Part shown: positions 1 to 13,029 of the stretch, in pieces | How the letters are laid out: the number at the start of each line of letters is the position of its first letter | Position numbering within the stretch: the stretch's first letter is position 1 | Origin: Tetragonia tetragonoides | Taxonomy: Eukaryota; Streptophyta; Magnoliopsida; Caryophyllales; Aizoaceae | Direction: 5' to 3' | DNA: 64,000 bases | Assembly (NCBI GenBank): GCA_038025085.1 | Contig: CM076144.1 | Coordinates: 18,493,001 to 18,557,000, forward strand | Notes under the pieces: model-generated | Told to the model about the DNA's origin: nothing | What the model saw: the letters and a program-made list of their open reading frames with translations, nothing else | Databases searched by the model: none | Program-made: the position numbers and the translations under genes

Positions 1-555
1 CGGGCGATAGCTTTTGTGACAATGTAATTGTGTGAAATACATTTTGAACATTTGTATGGAACAAACATTCGGACTTGGCTTGTAAAATATGGCTTGCTTA
101 TTTATCGGTCCCTACACATAATTAAGCTAATGAAAATGCACACGTTGTCAAGCAAAAGCACAAGTAAAAGCTATTTAGCAAAAAATGGTACAACCAAAAA
201 GTTTAAAATTTGGGTGTACCCTATCTCCCCTAAAAAAATGAAAAAAGGAAAAGGGTGAAAAAATGAAATGAAAATAGTAAGTAAAAAGGGATTAATAAAA
301 AGATACAAATAAAATATGATAATCATCCAAGAAGAAAAAAGGAAATTGTGGAGTTTCCATTAAAACTAAGGAAATAATAAAAAAAATAAATAATAGAAGA
401 AATACGAAAAAGAGCCATATTTGAGTCCAAATCGGTTAAAGAAAGTGTCCAAAACCGAAGAAAAGGGATTGGTCTCGAGAAAAGGGTCCGGCGGCCAACG
501 GGAGCAGTCCAGCGGCACACGCGGAGCAGCGGGGGCGAAAAGGGGTGCCGCTAGG
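1..555. other. Non-coding 3' part of the Ty3 element, upstream of the antisense ORF
   Basis: AT-rich in the first 420 bases, then abruptly GC-rich. On the minus strand a purine run near 217-229 (AGGGGAGATAGGG) resembles a polypurine tract, but the sequence to its left does not match the LTR at 17,226-18,780, so I do not call an LTR here. No coding sequence is supported. Confidence 0.4.
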
Positions 556-661
556 CTCCAGCGACTGGCCGCAGGGGCTCGGCGGCGTGCTGCTGGAGCT
601 CGGCGGCGTGTCGCTGGAGCTCGGCGGCATGCCGCTGAGGCTCAACGGCTGGCCGCTGGGC
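556..661 (+). repeat. GC-rich tandem repeat, about five units of 21 bp
   Basis: Five consecutive units begin with CTC (556, 578, 599, 620, 641) and share the core CTCGGCGGC-TG-CGCTGGAG; one unit is 22 bp. A related motif (TCAACGGCTG, CTCATCGGCCTGCCGCTGGG) recurs inside the LTR at about 18,350-18,395. Tandem repeats in the 3' non-coding part are a known trait of Retand-type elements. A short open frame crosses the array, but it only reflects the 21-bp periodicity and is not called as a gene. Confidence 0.7.
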
Positions 662-1509
662 CTGCGCTGCACTATCGAGTGCCGCTGAGCCTTCAGCGGC
701 TGTCCCAGGGGCTGTGAAGCCCCTTTTTGACGGGTTGCCTTATTTTTTCATCTTTTCCATGCAAGCCCTACATAAGCCTTCGGTTAGTCCGATTTGGACA
801 TCACCTTCATAACTTGCTAGCAATAGAGAGCTTTTTAGAGAGAGAAACCCCCTAATTATTCTTAGATTTCAGCCATGACAAGCTTTGATGTTAAATTTGA
901 CAAGTGGTTACAATCCATGACCCCCGAAGAGAGGATGAGACTTATGCCTTTCCACTTGAATGCTCTCTTCCACTTTAAGCAAGTTCAAACCGTATGGAAT
1001 CTCCTTGAGGCTGCAATTGAGTTTTTGGACGATAAACTTCCTGTCTTCCGCTTTGGGTATAATGAATTATGTCCACTTCCCGAAGAATTTGCCGCTATCC
1101 TTGGGCTTCCTCATGACCAAGCTCCCGCCACTCCATGGCTTGGAGCAAACCTTGAAGGCTACTACAAAAGGTATCTTGGCCTATTACCAACACAAGCTTC
1201 CTCCATTGCTAGGAGTGGTAAATTAGACCTCAATGGTGTAATTGACATCTTTTTCCCCAAGGTAAGGGATAACCATGACGTGATGAATGAGACCTATTAT
1301 AAGCATGCCTTAATTTTATGTCTCTTGCATAGGTACCTCTTTGTTGGTGGAGGTAATAATGGTAAAACTAAATGCTTAGAATTGTTGAACAAATTCAAAA
1401 CGATTTTACCCCTACGTCTCTTGTTCTTGGTGAAACTATAATTTGCTTGGACCGCAAGAAACAAGAGTCATCGCTTGGTGGATGGACGGGAAGCCCTCTT
1501 CTTCTCCAA

Positions 1510-1604
1510 GTAAGTGCTTGGATAATTGCTTGAATTATTGGTTTTGCTAATAAAGTTTAAATCTTTGATGGATCATTAACTTTATATATTTTGCCTTTTT
1601 GTAG
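1510..1604 (+). other. Spliceosomal intron inside the antisense ORF
   Basis: A 95-base GT-AG interval (donor GTAAGT, acceptor TTTTTGTAG after a T-rich tract) separates codons for GSPLLLQ from codons for IWLLEHMCF. Splicing joins two segments that are adjacent in related DUF7745 proteins. It lies on the strand opposite to the element's genomic RNA, so retrotransposition would not remove it. Confidence 0.65.
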
Positions 1605-1909
1605 ATATGGCTTCTTGAGCACATGTGCTTTATTGAGACCCACGAATGCGTTCAAATATCAACCAAAGCAATGTCCCGCACGCCGGAGACTGTATTACGA
1701 ATCAACCATTTGATGAATGGCGTGGGTACCTTAAAGCATGTCCCTTGATACGATGGACCGTCAAGTGGTGGGGTCTAAAATCCGCAATCGGAGGCAACAA
1801 GGATACGGGATATTATCAAATCCTCGCCGTATCATGCGACAACGTGGGAAACGCCAAATTATCCCACAAAAAGATAGTGTTCCTCCAACCACGCGAATCT
1901 TGACAATTA

Positions 1910-2807
<898 letters not shown>

Positions 2808-3253
2808 TTAGTATGGTGAGATCATGGGAGTGTGCATGGGATCGTCGTCCTAAGTGGACTATTCCTCATGTCAAGGCACCTACGGCCACATCTTCGGCTT
2901 ATGAGGCTTGGATGGATTGCAAGACCGCGGAGAGTCGTCGTGCATGTAGGAAATATGAACAAAGCCATCTTAAGACACAATCGGTCAAAGCTAGCCTAAG
3001 ACTCTCAAACCCTAATGACCCGAAGGGGAAGGGTAAGAAAAAGAGAGTTAAGCATGTGAAAGGCATCCTTAATCTGAATGCCAAGAAAGCTTTGGAAAAG
3101 ATCACTACTAAACCGCAGGAGGAACCCCAAATCCGGGCCAATGATCATGAGGCGTCTTCAAGCACACCTCCAATGGAGATTGAAGAAGAAGAACCTATGG
3201 TCCGAGAGAGATGGGCTCCTGAGGAACGCGATGCGGAGGGCCCCCAACAATAG

Positions 3254-3803
3254 ATGAGTCCATGAAAGAAGCGGGTCCTACTACCGAAGCTACGGAGTAG
3301 TCTACTAATAAAAATACTCTTTTTCGAGCATGTCTAGCTTATGATTGCCTTTTGTATTGCTTTAAATTAAATAAGGATGATGTGCCCCTTTTAGATTTAG
3401 ATTTAGATTTAGATTTATTATTTTGGAATTGCCAAGTCATTTGTAATGGACTTTATTATTTATGGAGACATGCTTGATTTTATTTAATATTGCAACTTTA
3501 TTTGTTTTATTATTGTTGTTTATTTATTTTAACAACTTTTGAACGCGAAAATAATGAACGGGCCGGGCCCATTGCAATTGGGTTATCCTAGGTATCCTTT
3601 TAGGGGAATAAGGTCGCTCGTAGTTCTTATCCGTGCGTTTTTTTTAACATTGAATCCATTTTATTTTTTTATATTTTTTTATATTTTTTATTTTTTTCTT
3701 CGAGATTTCTTAGCCTTATGTAGGCCTCTCGAAAGTGCTATATTAGATGCCTTGCCTAGGCATAGAATCTTTTTAGTTGATCCATGTTTATCCATTAACT
3801 AAA
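3254..3803. other. Spacer between the antisense ORF and integrase
   Basis: Non-coding DNA between two convergent genes of the retroelement. It contains a short TTTAGA repeat (3,391-3,418) and T-rich tracts. Nothing else is recognisable. Confidence 0.6.
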
Positions 3804-4900
3804 CTAAATCCCGTCTAAGTCTGCCAATGTTGCAGCTCCACCGGTTAGGATTTTTGTAATGAGAAAAGGACCGGACCAATTGGGCCTAAACTTGATTCGT
3901 GGGTCAGTGACATTAGCCCTTACTTCCTTCAGTACTAGATCTCCAACTTTGAGGTCTCTCATTTTAAGCCTTTGGTTGAAGTACTTTGTTAGCCTCTTTT
4001 GATAGATTCTCACATTGTGCAAAGCTTTGAACCCTTTTTCATCTAGTAAGACCAATTGGTCATAGCGGGCTTGGACCCAATCCACTTCTGGAATTTGGCT
4101 TTCTAAGACGATCCTTAGAGATGGGACCTCTAACTCAATTGGTAACACAACTTCCATTCCATAGACTAGGGAGTATGGTGTTGCTCCTGTTGATGCGCGA
4201 ATAGATGTCCTATATCCCCAAAGTGCGAATGGCAACTTGTCTGGCCAATCGTAATAATTTTTGGACATCCTTTCGATGATTTTCTTAATTATCTTACTAG
4301 CTGCTTCTACTGCACCGTTTGTTTGCGGTCTGTAGTGAGACTTCCGATGTTGGATCTTGAACTGGGCTAGGAGCTTAATTACTTCCTTCATGAAATGTGA
4401 CCCATTATCTCTAATAATCTCTTGGGGAACCCCATATCTAGCTATTATATTGTTCTTGATGAACTTGACCACGTGCTTTGCTTTGAGCTTTGCATAGGAT
4501 TGCGCTTCAACCCATTTAGTGAAGTAGTCAATTGCAACTAGAATGTATTCATGGCCCCCTTTACCTGTTGGGGTTATTTTGCCAGTGATATCTATCCCCC
4601 AAGCTGAGAAAGGCCAAGGTGAGGTGAAAGTATATAATGGGCTTGGCGGTATGTGTTGTAGATTTGCGTGTGTCTGACACTGTGTGCATCTTTTGACGAA
4701 TTCACAACAGTCTTTCTCCATTGTGGTCTAATAATAACCAAGCCTAATTATCTTCCTAGATAACATCATACTGTTCATGTGTGGTCCACAGACTCCTCCA
4801 TGTACGTCTCTTAAGACTTTATGTGCCATTTTGGTGCTTAAGCATAAGAGACTAATCTCTTTTGGGGTTTTCTTGTATATTTGGCCCTGTACCTCAATGA
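3804..4900 (-). pseudogene. Ty3 integrase, one nonsense codon in the zinc-binding region
   Basis: The long open part (3,804-4,721) carries the retroviral-type integrase core. The first catalytic Asp is in WGIDITG, the second in IRDNGSHF, and the Glu in NGAVEAAS, so all three residues of the D,D-E triad are present. The C-terminal part contains the usual WNKR-region relative (YGMEVVLPIELEVPSLR) and a GPF-like LVLKEVRAN...WSGPFLITKIL segment. Upstream, the HHCC zinc motif is visible (HGGVCGPH, then KRCTQCQTH), but the codon between GYY and TTMEKDC is TAG (4,728-4,730) where relatives have Trp. The enzyme would insert element cDNA into chromosomes; here translation is cut just before the core. 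The body is otherwise well preserved, which suggests moderate age. Confidence 0.9.
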
Positions 4901-4901
4901 A

Positions 4902-5834
4902 TTAGGCTGTGAGCCTTGTAAGTGCCTTTTGGGCTCTAGGGCTAGAATCAGGAGGGTAAATTTGATGGACAAGTAGGTTCTTCATAACAGTGTACCATTC
5001 ATCTTTTTCATCATGGAATACCTCCAAAGCATCGCAATATGAAGGTTCAGACCTTCTTTGTACACAAATAGGCATCATTCGAATGGAGTCAGGTATGTTG
5101 ATCATGCTTGCAAATTTAGCCAAGGCATCTGCAAACTGGTTATCTTCTCGTGGAAGGTATGTAAAATGTATTCGGTTGAAATACGCCACGATTTTGTCTA
5201 AGTATTCTTGGTAGAGTGCCAAGGATTCACTTTTGACTTTCCTACTTTGGAAATTTGGTTGATTATGAGTGACGAGTCACCATAGACTCGAAGCGTTTTA
5301 ATGCCAAGACTTATGGTGGATTGCAGTCCTATTATCCAAGCTTCATACTCTACGCCATTGTTGGTGACCTCGTGGTCCAATTTGAGTGAAATAGGTGTAT
5401 GTGCACCGTCAAGGGATACTATTAGTACTCCTACCCCAAAGCCCTTTTTGTTAGATGCTCCATCGAAGTATAGTTGCCAGGTCTCGGTGTCTAGGGTCAT
5501 AACCCCTTCGTCTGGAAAGTGGTATTCTTCTTTGCGATCGGGTTCGTCTATAGCTTGATCAGCTAGGTATTCCGAGATAGCATGTCCTTTAACTGCTTTT
5601 TGGTGTTCAAATCTGAGGTCAAACTCTAACAGAAGGACGGTCCATCTTGCTATTCTACCATTCAGGATGGGCGTTTCAAATATGTATTTCAGAGGATTCT
5701 CTCTCGATCTTATGTGGATCGTGTGTTGGAGCATGTAATGTCGTAGTTTCTTGGTCGTGGCGACCAAGGCTAGGCATGTCTTCTCTTAGAGAGGAATAGC
5801 AGGCTTCATATTCCAAAAACTTATTGCTCACATA
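4902..5834 (-). pseudogene. Ty3 RNase H C-terminal half plus archaeal-type RNase H (aRNH)
   Basis: Reading leftward from the CACTA insertion, the end of the native Ty3 RNase H is visible (VSNKFLEYEACYSS, then TKKLRHYMLQHTIHIRSRENPLKY, with a break near 5,790), and then a connector. A second RNase H follows, starting near WQLYFDGASNKKG, with first Asp in YFDGAS, Glu in NNGVEYEA and second Asp in VYGDSSLI. It ends with the HFTYLPREDNQFADALAKFAS segment. This is the archaeal/plant-type RNase H acquired by the Tat lineage, expected to degrade RNA in RNA-DNA hybrids during reverse transcription. A frameshift near 5,210 separates VYGDSSLI from LALYQEYLDKIV. Confidence 0.85.
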
Positions 5835-6773
5835 CACTACAACAAATTACGTGATAGAAGACACTTTTTTCTCCACACTTTACAAAGCGTCAACTCTTAA
5901 AAAGAAAAAAATGGAAATTTTCCACGCTTTTAAATGTGGAGACGTGCTCCACGATTATAAGCGTGGAGAATCATGAATTATACGACGCTTTTAAGTGCGA
6001 AGGCGGTTTTTATTCAAAACTTAAGCTGTCCGCTAAAACTTTTAGAATCAACCATTTTAGCGCCTTAACTTTCACGAATTTGACACGCCGGTTTAGTGCT
6101 TAAACAGAAAAAAGGAAAATCACTCAAAAACAAAAAAAGAAAACCAGAGAAAAAAGAAAAAGGGAGAAAAGGAAAGAAAACCTAATTACTTGAACTGTTC
6201 GTCCATCGTCTTCCTCACAACTGTTGCTCCATTGAGAGTAACGACCCAGAATTACAGAGATGGAGAGTGTTAAACACAAAATCAGAGAGAGAGGGAGACA
6301 GTAAGGTCGTGATTACAGCGGGTAAGAGAGAGAGAGAGCAGCACACCAGACTTGACTCGTGATGTTGATTTTGGGTTCTTTAGACCTGATTTTAGACAAA
6401 TTCTGGTTGTGGGTACTATCCTATATTATAATCGGCTTAATCGCCATGTGTTTTGTGTTTTAAGAACCCTCGAAATTGGCCCCCTCGTATTGAAGCGGCT
6501 GAGTTTGATCGGTTACCAAAGCTTTTCTCTGCTGCTTTCCGAGTGACATGAAGAAAGAGGTTTGTGATTTCGTTTGTTGTTGTTGAGATTTTGATGTCAT
6601 TTCATTTTGTGCGAGTTTTATTTTAACTACATTGAACTGGGTTTGTGTTGTTTTGTTGATTGTGATTCTGTATATTTTGATGTGGGTATTTAAGATGTTT
6701 GATTGATGGTGAAGGGTCTGTGCTAGCTCTTAAACTGGTAACAAATTTTGGGTCTCGTTTCTTTTGTTGTGTA

Positions 6774-6850
6774 CACTACAAGAAAAATTGGATTTTGGGG
6801 CAAAAAATTTCATGGCATTAGCTACACACTCAAACAATGAGGTTTTGACT
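6774..6850 (+). mobile_element. Second CACTA-like terminus inside the CACTA element
   Basis: CACTACAAGAAAAATTGG at 6,774 is the canonical start of many plant CACTA elements and differs from the outer ends. No matching inverse end was seen nearby, so this is either a nested truncated element or a coincidence. Confidence 0.35.
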
Positions 6851-6970
6851 TTCATAATTTAGCAGCTTCTTATAAACTTATACTCCGTAACATATAGTAC
6901 TTTAATAGATGATTTATTGATCGATGTAATGTTTCTGGTTGTAAGTTGATAAATCAATTGAGGTCCTTTT

Positions 6971-7336
6971 ACAAGGGCACACATTGTTTCAGCTATACAA
7001 TCAAGATGGAAGGGTCAAGGGAGGGAGTGAGTACCTGTGCGGCTGGAATATACATGATCAGAGTTTTGGTCGAAATTTTCCATTATTTCACCGACTTTGA
7101 AGCGCAAACTCAGTTGCTGTTTTTGGTGAAGCAGGGGATTCGTAGAGCAATGGTTCTTTGTTGCTTGGTTTTGAGGTCAAATTCAGTAGTTTTGTACTGG
7201 TGCTATAGTATTGTCTCTATTGTCAATATTGGTGCTACTGTTTTGTTGTGTAGCTGTATATGCAGTCTTCAAGTTTGAAGACTCGTTATTAATGAAATAC
7301 TATCCTAATTATCAAAAAACAAGGGCACACATTGTT
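6971..7336 (+). mobile_element. Short retroposed insertion with 18-bp target duplication
   Basis: The direct repeat ACAAGGGCACACATTGTT occurs at 6,971-6,988 and exactly again at 7,319-7,336. The 330 bases between them end in ATTATCAAAAA, a LINE-like A-rich 3' end. Long perfect TSDs and an A-rich tail mark target-primed reverse transcription. The body is probably a 5'-truncated L1-type LINE; an open frame of about 110 codons crosses it but has no motif I recognise. The insertion is younger than the surrounding CACTA interior. Confidence 0.75.
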
Positions 7337-10079
7337 GAGCATTTCGACTGCTTTTGTGACTTCTCAAGTTCAAATTTGAGTGTGCTTTAATGCTGTGTTT
7401 CTTGTATGTTTACACATTGTTGGTAAATATTTTAGCTGCTATGTGAAATTGTGCCTTAAGTAGTTGTATTTTGCAGTTACTCAACGATACACAAAGTGGA
7501 GAACGTTGTTTACTGCTGAAATTCCTTCATTCAGGTAGTTTGAATACTACGTTGTGTTGTGCATACTGGTTTTGCTTCTTTTAAGCAATGTAGTTTTGCT
7601 TAGCTACTGCGCTATTTATCAAGTGTGTTTTCTTTTATGCAGGTGAATCTACCTGTCAATGTATTGCCAAGTATCTGATGATTTGCCGAAGACTATTGTC
7701 AAGACTTTGAATCAGGGGTCATCTTCTATGAGCATGGATGTTTATCCTATTGTCTGACACTACTTCTCGGTCAGATTATTGTCTAATGCTCTCACTCAGT
7801 AAAGCAACTTATCTATGTGATCTCTGTGTATGCTTTCTGTACTACTAATTAATTTCCATGTGCCTGCTAATTTTGCTTTCGTAAAGTTCTGATGTTGTTT
7901 CTGCATGCCAGTAGTTCTTTGCTGTTAACTCCTACAGGGTATTTTGATTGTTTGTTGCAATCAAAAGTAATGTTTTGGCTATATACACAGGAGCACTGCA
8001 TTTTGTTTTATAGGCTATAATGGGCGAGAGAGAGAGAGGTTGCGAACAACGGAACTTCCTTCAAGAAATGATGCTCCGAATAATGACAGTCAGCCTAATA
8101 TTCCAAATTAGGAGGATTCAGATGCTTCGTATGCTGATATCGCTCATAATTACAAGAATTTGGAAGCTGATAATGGTCAAAAAGGTGTGCCAATTGACTC
8201 TTAAGGGCTGAAGTGGCTTAGAAGTTTGCTTTTTTGGTTGGTCATTGCATCATCTTTGTACTGGAGTACTATTCTAATTGTGTCCTAAGACAAGAATGAA
8301 TTAAATAAGTAGGAACTGATCCCTTCCGTGGCTTTTATTAACATGCCTTAGAGATTCACTGCAGAAGTTCAATAAGACTGCAGAAGTATGTTAATTCTGA
8401 TCCTTACGAACCGCTACTAAAATTCATGCTTACTATGGCTTTAATTATTACCATAGATTACCATAGTATTCAACCTTTACTTCTATGGCTTCTTGTTCCT
8501 TTTTTTATTTTTATTTTTCTGGTTTATAGGTAGCTCTAGTCAAAGATCTCATTGTTTATGTTAACTGTGTGATTTGGAGTCTTGATGGATTCTTATTTGG
8601 TGAGTTTTAGTGAAATGCACTTACTAACCTGTCTAGATCTTTTGGCTCTCAAGTTTCTCATAAGCTTCTATTTTTTTTTACATAGACTGCATCATGGGAA
8701 ACAATTGTGAAGCAAGACACCTTAGTTCACTATGTTAGTGAAATGATCTGCTTCAAGAGGCTAGAGACACAGTTGACTTAGAGCTCAAATAATCACAAGA
8801 AGTAGGGCACAATTCCAATAATATGCTAGGCAGGGGACATGGAGTATGGGTATGTACCTTGTTCTATTGTTCTCTTCTTTTATTGTTGTTGTGTTTGCTA
8901 AGGTACTACATTGATTGTGAATTAATGTTTCCGAGGCAATATACCATATTTGATTTGGCATGCAGTTGATAGTCCATGAACCTACATACAAGGTCAGTTA
9001 CCACTTACCAGCTTTAAAATGGAGAGTTGTCAGAAATAAGTTAGTCTTTTTCCTAGCGTTCCTTGTGTTGAAATATAGCCTAAGATTCACATGGAAGGTG
9101 AATATTGACTGGTGAACTCTATTCTACATATCTTTATTTATACTAAAGATCAAGACTCGGGAGTGTGTTCATTCTAAGTAATTTAATGTTTATAATAGGT
9201 CATCTTAAACTATCTTTCTGGCCAAACTCAGCTCTGGCTGGGCTCAATTACAGTGAGTGCAAGTTGAACAGCGCATATCATGAGGAAGCACACAAGGTCT
9301 TCAAGTAGAAGGAAACAACCATATCAAGTCAGGGTTTTCAATATAAATTTCTAGATGATATGCAGACCAAGTTTTTATTTAGGCTAATTGATATGCAGAC
9401 CAAATTTTAATTTATTACTTTAGAACTGTTTTTGTTCATTTTGATATTTTATTGTGAATCATTTTTGCATTACACAGGTTTCCAAACACAGCAGAGGCAT
9501 TTGAAATGGGCCCAAGGCTTTGAAGCCTACTCTTGTGATTCGGTGCAAGTAAGATTTTTCATCTTATGTTTATCTGATAAAGGTGCAGTGCAAAAACCCA
9601 ATTATACAAAAATTGAAAACAAATTCGTGTTTGTGAACTTGTTTTGTTTTGGATTATGCAGGACGTCACAAATGCATGAAGGGGACCAACTTGAGGTGGG
9701 AGTTTTATCATTTCAATTGTCTCATCTGTCATGAATCACAATCTTCTGGATAGTTTGTCTTTTGCTGCACCTATCAACTGGAATCTGGTCTAATATCTTG
9801 AAATGATTTTGCATTACTCGTAGACCCATGGGGCTTAGACGAGCTCAAGTGGTTTTAGAAGTATTGTGGTGTGGTGAGAACATATTGCATTGAGCCAGAA
9901 GGACAGCTCTTTCAGCACCAATTAACGAAATATTGAGGGAGCGTAATTACAGGCTCGTCAACAACAACTCTACAGATCCATTACTAAAATCTGCAGTTTG
10001 ATTCAGTTCCAATCTTATTCTAGCCTTTTCTGTCTATAAGGATTTTAACTTGTGTGAGTGATTTTTGGGTTGGCTTTCT

Positions 10080-10201
10080 TTTTCGGGTTAAGAGGTGATT
10101 GTTTATGTCCTTGGGTGTTTTGCTGTAAATTTGTATAATACACTCTCTTTTTCCCCAAGTGGATGAATAATATTAGCTTGTTTCTTTGTCCAAAAAAAAA
10201 A
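10080..10201 (+). mobile_element. LINE 3' end with poly(A) inside the CACTA element
   Basis: The sequence TTCGGGTTAAGAGGTG... through a GATGAATAATATTAGC segment to a terminal run of A at 10,192-10,201 looks like the 3' UTR and tail of an L1-type LINE. No coding part is left. Confidence 0.5.
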
Positions 10202-10556
10202 GTTTTATGTGATATAGTGGTTGGCTGTAGAATTGCCTTGAAACTATTTTTCCACCAAATATTGTTGCTTTATTTGTCATTCTGAATTTCCGCCCTTTTT
10301 GCCACACCTTTAAGTGACATAAATAATTATCCATCTTCAAAGTAAAATGGGATACTATGACACATATATGCGTGGAGAAAATTAAATTACCCACACTTAA
10401 AAGTGTGGCAAAATATGACACTCTAAAGTGTGGAAAATCTCCACACTGATTTTTCCGACGCTTTTTAAAGCGTGGAAAACAAAATTTTCCCATGCTTGCA
10501 GGTGAAGAAAACCAAGTTTTTTAGCGTGGGAAAATAGCATTTTTGTTGTAGTGATA

Positions 10557-11230
10557 GTAGATGGCTTTCTCTTTCTTGTTTATTTCTTGGGCTAGCATGG
10601 CCCCCATTGATGTTTCAGTGATCGTAAGTTAGAGAATTAAAGGCATGTCTGGAGTGGGCGGTACGAGTACAGGTGGTTCAGATAGATAGGCCTTAATTTT
10701 GTCAAAGGCTTTTTGGCATTGTTCGTCCCATTCCGTTTTTACCTATTCTTGAGCTTTTTGAATATAGGCTCACAGGTGATAGTCAACTAGGAATTGAACC
10801 TACTAATGTATTGGATTCTTCCCAGGAAGCCCTTGATTTCTTTTTCTGTTTTCGGTGCGGGCAAATCTATTATGGCCTTGATCTTGGATGGTTCAATCTC
10901 GATCCCTCTGGTGCTTATGACGAATCCTAAAAGTTTGCCGGATGTGACTCCGAATGTGCACTTTTTGGGATTGAGCCTCATGTTGTACTTCCTAAGCCTA
11001 TCGAAGAACTTTTGAAATGAGGGTACATGCCCTTCTCTTTCTTTAGATTTTATGATCATGTCATCCACGTAGACTTCAGCCTCTTTGTGCATCATATCGT
11101 GGAGAAGGGTGGTCGCGGTTCTTTGATATGTAGCCCTTGCATTCTTAAGCCCGAATGGCATTATGGTGTAGCAATAAGTGCCCCATTGTGTGATGAAAGT
11201 GGTTTTCTCTTCATCCTCTTTGGCCATTAG
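10557..11230 (-). pseudogene. Ty3 reverse transcriptase C-terminal half and start of RNase H
   Basis: Minus-strand frames resume at PLMAKEDEEKTTFITQWGTY, followed by the IMPFGLKNARATYQR motif. The polymerase catalytic box is EVYVDDMIIKS (two Asp intact). The thumb and connection follow (KCTFGVTSGKLLGFVISTRGIEIEP and KEIKGFLGRIQYISRF), and then a damaged RNase H start reaching AIYY at the CACTA insertion. Stops appear beyond about 10,790. The enzyme would copy element RNA into DNA. Its N-terminal half lies on the other side of the MITE at 11,231-12,268. Confidence 0.9.
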
Positions 11231-11409
11231 GGGCTCATTCTTTTCAACTGGAAACTGGAACTGGTAACTAGGAGAAACTGGACAAAACTGGTGCAAAATG
11301 GAAAGTCTAACTGGTAACTAGAAAAACCTGGAGAAAACTGGGTCAAATTGGGAGAAATTGGGGAAAACTGGGAGAAACTCGGAAAAACTGAAAATTGTTT
11401 AATTTAACT

Positions 11410-11698
<289 letters not shown>

Positions 11699-11867
11699 TT
11701 TTTATTTTTATTTTTATTGTTATTTTTATTTTTATTATTTTTATTTTTATTATTATTTTTATTATTATAATTATTAATAAATACTATTATTATTATTTTT
11801 TTACTATTATTAGTATTATTAGAATTATAATAATAAATATAATAACAATAATAAAATAAATAACTAA

Positions 11868-11901
<34 letters not shown>

Positions 11902-12000
11902 CCAATAATAAAAAATATAAATATATAATTATTTTTATTTTATTTTATTTTTATTATAATTATTTATACATGTTATTATTTATTATTATTATTACTTTAT

Positions 12001-12200
<200 letters not shown>

Positions 12201-12268
12201 ATTATTAAAACTGGGCAAAACTGGACAAAACTGGACAAAACTGAAAACCAGTTGAAAAGAACATGCCC

Positions 12269-12900
12269 TAGGACTTGGTTATATCCTGTGTACCCGTCCA
12301 TGAATGATAGGAGGGCGTGTCCTGTTGTATTGTCTACTAGAACGTCTATGTGGGGTAGTGGAAGGTCATCTTTGGGGCTTGCTTTGTTTAAGTCTCTAAA
12401 ATCCACACACATTTGTACCCGTCCATCCTTTTTTGGGACTGGAACGATGTTGGCTACCCAATCGGGGTAGTTGGCCACTCTTATGAAGCCTGTGTCGAGT
12501 TGTTTTTGGACCTCTTCTTTGATCTTAAGAGCCCACTCTGGTTTCATTCTTCTTACCTTTTGCTTGACTGCTTTGCAGTCGGGTTTTAGTGGGATGGTAT
12601 GTTGGGCAATGTTGCGGTCTATACTGGGCATGTCCTTGTAGGACCAGGCAAAAACATCCGTATAATTCTTTAGGAGTGTTACGAATTGTTCGCGTTCATT
12701 AGAAGTTAAAGACAAGCGAATTTGCACATGGCGTGGCTCATCATTAGTTGCAATATTTATTGTCTCTGTTTCTTCGACTATTGAAGTCTTTTGTTCATGT
12801 TCAATTAGTGCTTTAATGACTTCTTTTGGCGATACTGTTATGTCTTCTGAACTATTAGCAACAAGGCAATCTAGTAAGCGAAATCGACACTCATAACATT
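12269..12900 (-). pseudogene. Ty3 reverse transcriptase N-terminal half
   Basis: From about 12,727 leftward the frame has the polymerase entry region (VFAWSYKDMPSID, then HTIPLKPDCKAVKQKVRRM). The fingers motif follows (EVQKQLDTGFIRVANYPDWVANIVPVPKKDG), then the first catalytic region (MCVDFRDLNKASPKDDLPLP and LLSFMDGYTGYNQ). It stops at the MITE and continues at 11,227. The part to the right (12,727-12,900) is a damaged connector to the protease region. Confidence 0.9.
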
Positions 12901-13029
12901 AAAGAAACGGACAATACATCAATGAGGTCATCATTAACAACCTTAGTAGCTACAGGAATAGACTGGGGTGGAGTACCCGATACTTCTAGGATAACAGACT
13001 CAGAATCAGACTCGGACTCAGAATCAGAC

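Larger units (their letters stand above)
5835..10553. mobile_element. Non-autonomous CACTA (En/Spm) transposon
   Basis: The left end is CACTACAACAAAT. The right end, reverse complemented, is CACTACAACAAAA, so 12 of the first 13 bases match. A 3-bp target duplication ATA flanks it (5,832-5,834 and 10,554-10,556). Removing the element and one ATA fuses KKEKAIYY to VSNKFLEY of the Ty3 RNase H in frame. Both ends carry clustered subterminal motifs (GCGTGGA and its complement, AAGTGTGG) at about 5,870-6,000 and 10,370-10,520, typical transposase-binding arrays. No transposase-like frame is present. The interior (about 6,180-9,990) looks like host-derived, intron-rich transcribed DNA, with GA-rich leader sequence near 6,110-6,340 and a degenerate exon-like stretch at 8,041-8,205. 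It may be captured sequence, but I could not identify a source gene. It also holds two LINE-type tails. Confidence 0.92.

Noticed and set aside
1..229. Possible left LTR ending at a polypurine-like tract
   Set aside because: No similarity to the LTR at 17,226-18,780 could be seen, and no terminal CA sits at the expected place.
421..717. Open frame of 98 codons rich in Ala and Arg, and its antisense partner
   Set aside because: It is produced by the 21-bp GC-rich tandem array; no domain, and both strands are open because of the periodic sequence.
6946..7278. 110-codon frame in the CACTA interior as a captured gene
   Set aside because: It lies mostly inside the short retroposon at 6,989-7,318 and has no motif I recognise.
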